Origin: Holothuria scabra
Taxonomy: Eukaryota; Echinodermata; Holothuroidea; Aspidochirotida; Holothuriidae
Direction of reading: 5' to 3'
Assembly: GCA_037179385.1 (NCBI GenBank)
Contig: CM074187.1
Location: 49,510,879 to 49,574,878 of the forward strand
Length of the DNA: 64,000 nucleotides
Of the stretch, positions 61,464-64,000 are shown one piece after another; position 1 is the stretch's first letter; every line of letters starts with the position of its first letter. The position numbers and the translations under genes were made by a program. The notes under the pieces were generated by a model. It worked only from the letters and a program-made list of their open reading frames with translations. It was not told where the DNA came from and ran no database searches.

Positions 61464-63363
61464 GGTTTCAATGAAAGAGAAACCTATGCGGTAGTGCATG
61501 AGTGTATGTATGTGTGTGTGTGTTTGTGACACTTAGCTTGTGCATGCGATATCTCAAGAAGGGAAAATTCTATAAAGCTCAAACTTGGTGTGTAGGTAGC
61601 CCATATAGATAGGAAGAAACCTTTTGTTTTTGGTAGAAGTCAAAGGTCATTTGAGGTCACCGGGGGTCAAACACTGACAACTTTGTGCACGCAATATCTC
61701 AAGAAGAGAAATGTCTAAAAAGCTCAAACTTGGTGTGTGGGTAGCCCATGTATAGAGAAAGAATCCTATTGTCTTTGGTAGAGGTCAAAGGTCTTTTGAG
61801 GTCACCAGAGGTCAAACACTGAAAACTTTGTGCATGCAATATCTCAAGAAGGGAAACTTCTTTGAAACTTAAACTTGGTGTGTTGGTAGCCTATATAGCG
61901 AGGAAAAACCCTATCCTTTTTGGTAGAGGTCAAAGGTCATTTGAGGTCACCAGGGGTCATAAACTGAAAACATTGTGCATGCAATATCTCAAGAAGAGAA
62001 ACTTCTTTGAAGATCAAACTTGTAGTGTGGGTAGCCCATACAGGGAGAAAGAACCCTTTTGTTTTTGGGTAGAAGTCAAAGGTCATTTGAGGTCACCGAA
62101 GGTCGAACACTGAAAACTTTGTGCACTCAATATCTCAAGAGGAGAAATGTCTAAAAAGCTCAAACTTGGTGTGTGGGTAGCCCATATATGGAGAAAGAAT
62201 TCTATCGTCTTTGGTAGAGGTCAAAGGTCTTTTGAGGTCCCCAGAGGTCAAACACTGAAAACTTTGTGCATGCAATATCTCAAGAAGGGAAACTTCTTTG
62301 AAACTTAAACTTGGTGTGTTGGTAGCCTATATAGCGAGGAAAAACCCTATCCTTTTTGGTAGAGGTCAAAGGTCATTTGAGGTCACCAGGGGTCATAAAC
62401 TGAAAACATTGTGCATGCAATATCTCAAGAAGAGAAACTTCTTTGAAGATCAAACTTGTAGTGTGGGTAGCCCATACAGGGAGAAAGAACCCTTTTGTTT
62501 TTGGGTAGAGGTCAAAGGTCATTTGAGGTCATCGAAGGTCAAACACTGAAAACTTTGTGCCCCCAATATCTCAAGAGGAGAAATTTCTAAAAGCTCAAAC
62601 TTGGTGTGTGGGTAGCCCATACAGGGAGAAAGAACCCTTTTGTTTTTGGTAGAGGTCAAAGGTCATTTGAGGTCACCAAGGGTCATAAACTGAAAACATT
62701 GTGCATGCAATATCTCAAGAAGAGAAACTTCTTTGAAGATCAAACTTGGTGTGTGGGTAGCCCATACAGGGAGAAAGAACCCTTTCGTTTTTGGTAGAGG
62801 TCAAAGGTCATTTGAGGTCACCGGAGGTCGGAAACTGGAAACTTTGCTTACACAATATCTCAAAAAGGGAATTATTTTACAAGCTCAAACTTGGTGTGTG
62901 GGTAGACCATATGGAGAGGAGGAACTCTTTTGGTTTTTGTATAGGTCAAAGTTCTTATGGGGTCAGCAGAGGTCAAAGTCTGAAAATCTTATTAATGTGA
63001 GACCTGAGGATAGGAAACTTGAATAGATTTCATATTTGCTATGTAGATGCATTATGGTCTGGAGATGATCTCTATTGTTTTTGGTGAGTTCAAAGGTCAT
63101 GTGGGGTCACTGGAGGTCACAATGGGAATGTAAACCCCTTAAGGTAGGAAACTTAAATAGATTCCACATGTTGTATGCGGATGCACATTATAATGAGAAG
63201 CTGGTCCTTATTTTTGTTGGTGGAGGTCAAAGGTCATCTTTTTTTTTTTTTCCAATACGCTAGTATAACATTTGAGTGAAAAGATAATGGTACGTGATGG
63301 CATCATTTGGAATGGAACATTTATGTATCATGGAAACCTCAATGCATTTTTACATTCTGCTTC
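61464..63363 (+). mobile_element. Minisatellite-bearing TIR/hairpin element, copy 4
   Basis: 5' end GGTTTCAATGAAAGAG at 61464 (degenerate terminus), short (TG)n, gtgacacttagcttgtgcat entry word, then an array of ~145-bp units to about 63240 with a T-run at 63240-63252. The 3' end TATCATGGAAACC, AATGCATTTTTACATT, CTGCTT finishes at 63363. Starts 68 bp after the donor of the last visible exon. Confidence 0.82.
61690..62561 (+). repeat. 436-bp higher-order repeat (three 145-bp units, twice)
   Basis: Sequence from about 61690 repeats almost exactly 436 bp later; identical 83-codon translations begin at 61862 and 62298. Each block holds three distinguishable units (cctatcctttttggtagagg; acccttttgtttttgggtag; tctatcgtctttggtagagg). 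Confidence 0.88.
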
Positions 63364-64000
63364 TTTATAAATGTATTTTCCTTTTGTTCTGGATCTACTA
63401 TCTGGCAAAGTTGTTGGTACAGGTCAGGACATGCAGCTGGGGTAGCACATGTTTTCCCTTCTCCAAAATAACCTATCCTAGAGATAGTCCTTCAGAGCAA
63501 GTGCTGTAAAAGGTGCCAAATCCAAAATTTGCTGCTGTTTGTGAGTGGGACATGAAATTTTTATCCCAGCACCAAAAGGGGGAATTTCTTTCCAAAGAAT
63601 TTCTGCAAATCTCGCCTTAGTATTGTAGTTATATACCACATTGAATTTTGCATCGATTTGAGCTCACCTTTACATACTGCCCAGATAATGAGTAATCATA
63701 TTGGATCATACTGATCCCTTTAGATTGTTTTACTTCAAATTATGTTAGCACAAGCACATGTATAATTGCAATCTCAGTAGAAAGATCCCAGTGAAATATT
63801 GGAGTAATTTGTTCAAGGATTCAATATTCTGGACAAACCAGTGGTCATCCTAATATCACTGGTCCAATACCTTTTGTTAAATGCTCACAACAAATTAAAT
63901 TTTGCTACCCTATAATCAGGAATTACTTTCATTCAACAAAGTGCAAATATGCTCATAATTTGAAGAATTGGACCAGTGAAGTGATGATCAGGTTAAGACA
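63364..64000 (+). other. Intron continuing past the window, nothing recognised
   Basis: AT-rich; no acceptor followed by a VPS13-like C-terminal sequence was seen. Confidence 0.6.

Noticed and set aside
61862..62549. Two identical 83-codon frames
   Set aside because: Produced by the 436-bp higher-order repeat, not a duplicated gene.

Overview
The window is eukaryotic nuclear DNA, AT-rich, with intron-exon structure and many transposon-derived repeats. It carries one recognisable protein-coding gene on the + strand, spread over almost the whole window: the C-terminal half of a VPS13-family bridge-like lipid transfer protein (VPS13A/C branch; wording at the C-terminal end is closest to what I remember of VPS13C). 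I could place 36 ordinary exons and three in-frame microexons (24, 18 and 15 nt) between 2391 and 61395. Together they give about 5.3 kb of coding sequence (about 1,770 codons) with every splice phase compatible. The N-terminal chorein part lies upstream of the window and the last exon(s) lie downstream.

The taxon is an inference. Gene structure, intron density, tRNA-type SINEs, numerous short TIR transposons and TTAGGCCTAG-type palindromic words suggest a marine invertebrate deuterostome, possibly an echinoderm. I cannot name the species.

Layout: 1-2376 is the 3' part of a minisatellite-bearing mobile element, ending 14 bp before the first visible exon. 2391-12579 holds the exons for the region before the adaptor-binding domain, separated by TE-rich introns. 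12580-17478 is a large intron with a second, interrupted copy of the element. 17479-29061 is a dense exon cluster with the first four VAB-type repeats. 29062-36895 is almost all intron, with an 18-nt microexon, a fold-back element and TIR elements. 36896-45201 carries the last two VAB-type repeats and the start of the C-terminal region. 45202-50847 is intron with a 15-nt microexon and a complete hAT-type MITE. 50848-61395 encodes the Gly-rich ATG2_C-like part and the start of the PH-like domain, interrupted by a 2.7-kb hAT-like element. 61396-64000 is intron with a fourth copy of the minisatellite element.

The most distinctive non-coding feature is that element family. It has 13-bp inverted termini (GGTTTCGATGATA), a short hairpin at each end, a (TG)n stretch and an internal array of ~145-bp units. 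Many units carry a perfect AGGTCA-A-AGGTCA direct repeat (DR1 nuclear-receptor half-sites) followed by DR4-spaced half-sites. Three of four copies end or begin within 70 bp of a VPS13 splice site. I found no second gene, no structural RNA gene and no prokaryotic feature.
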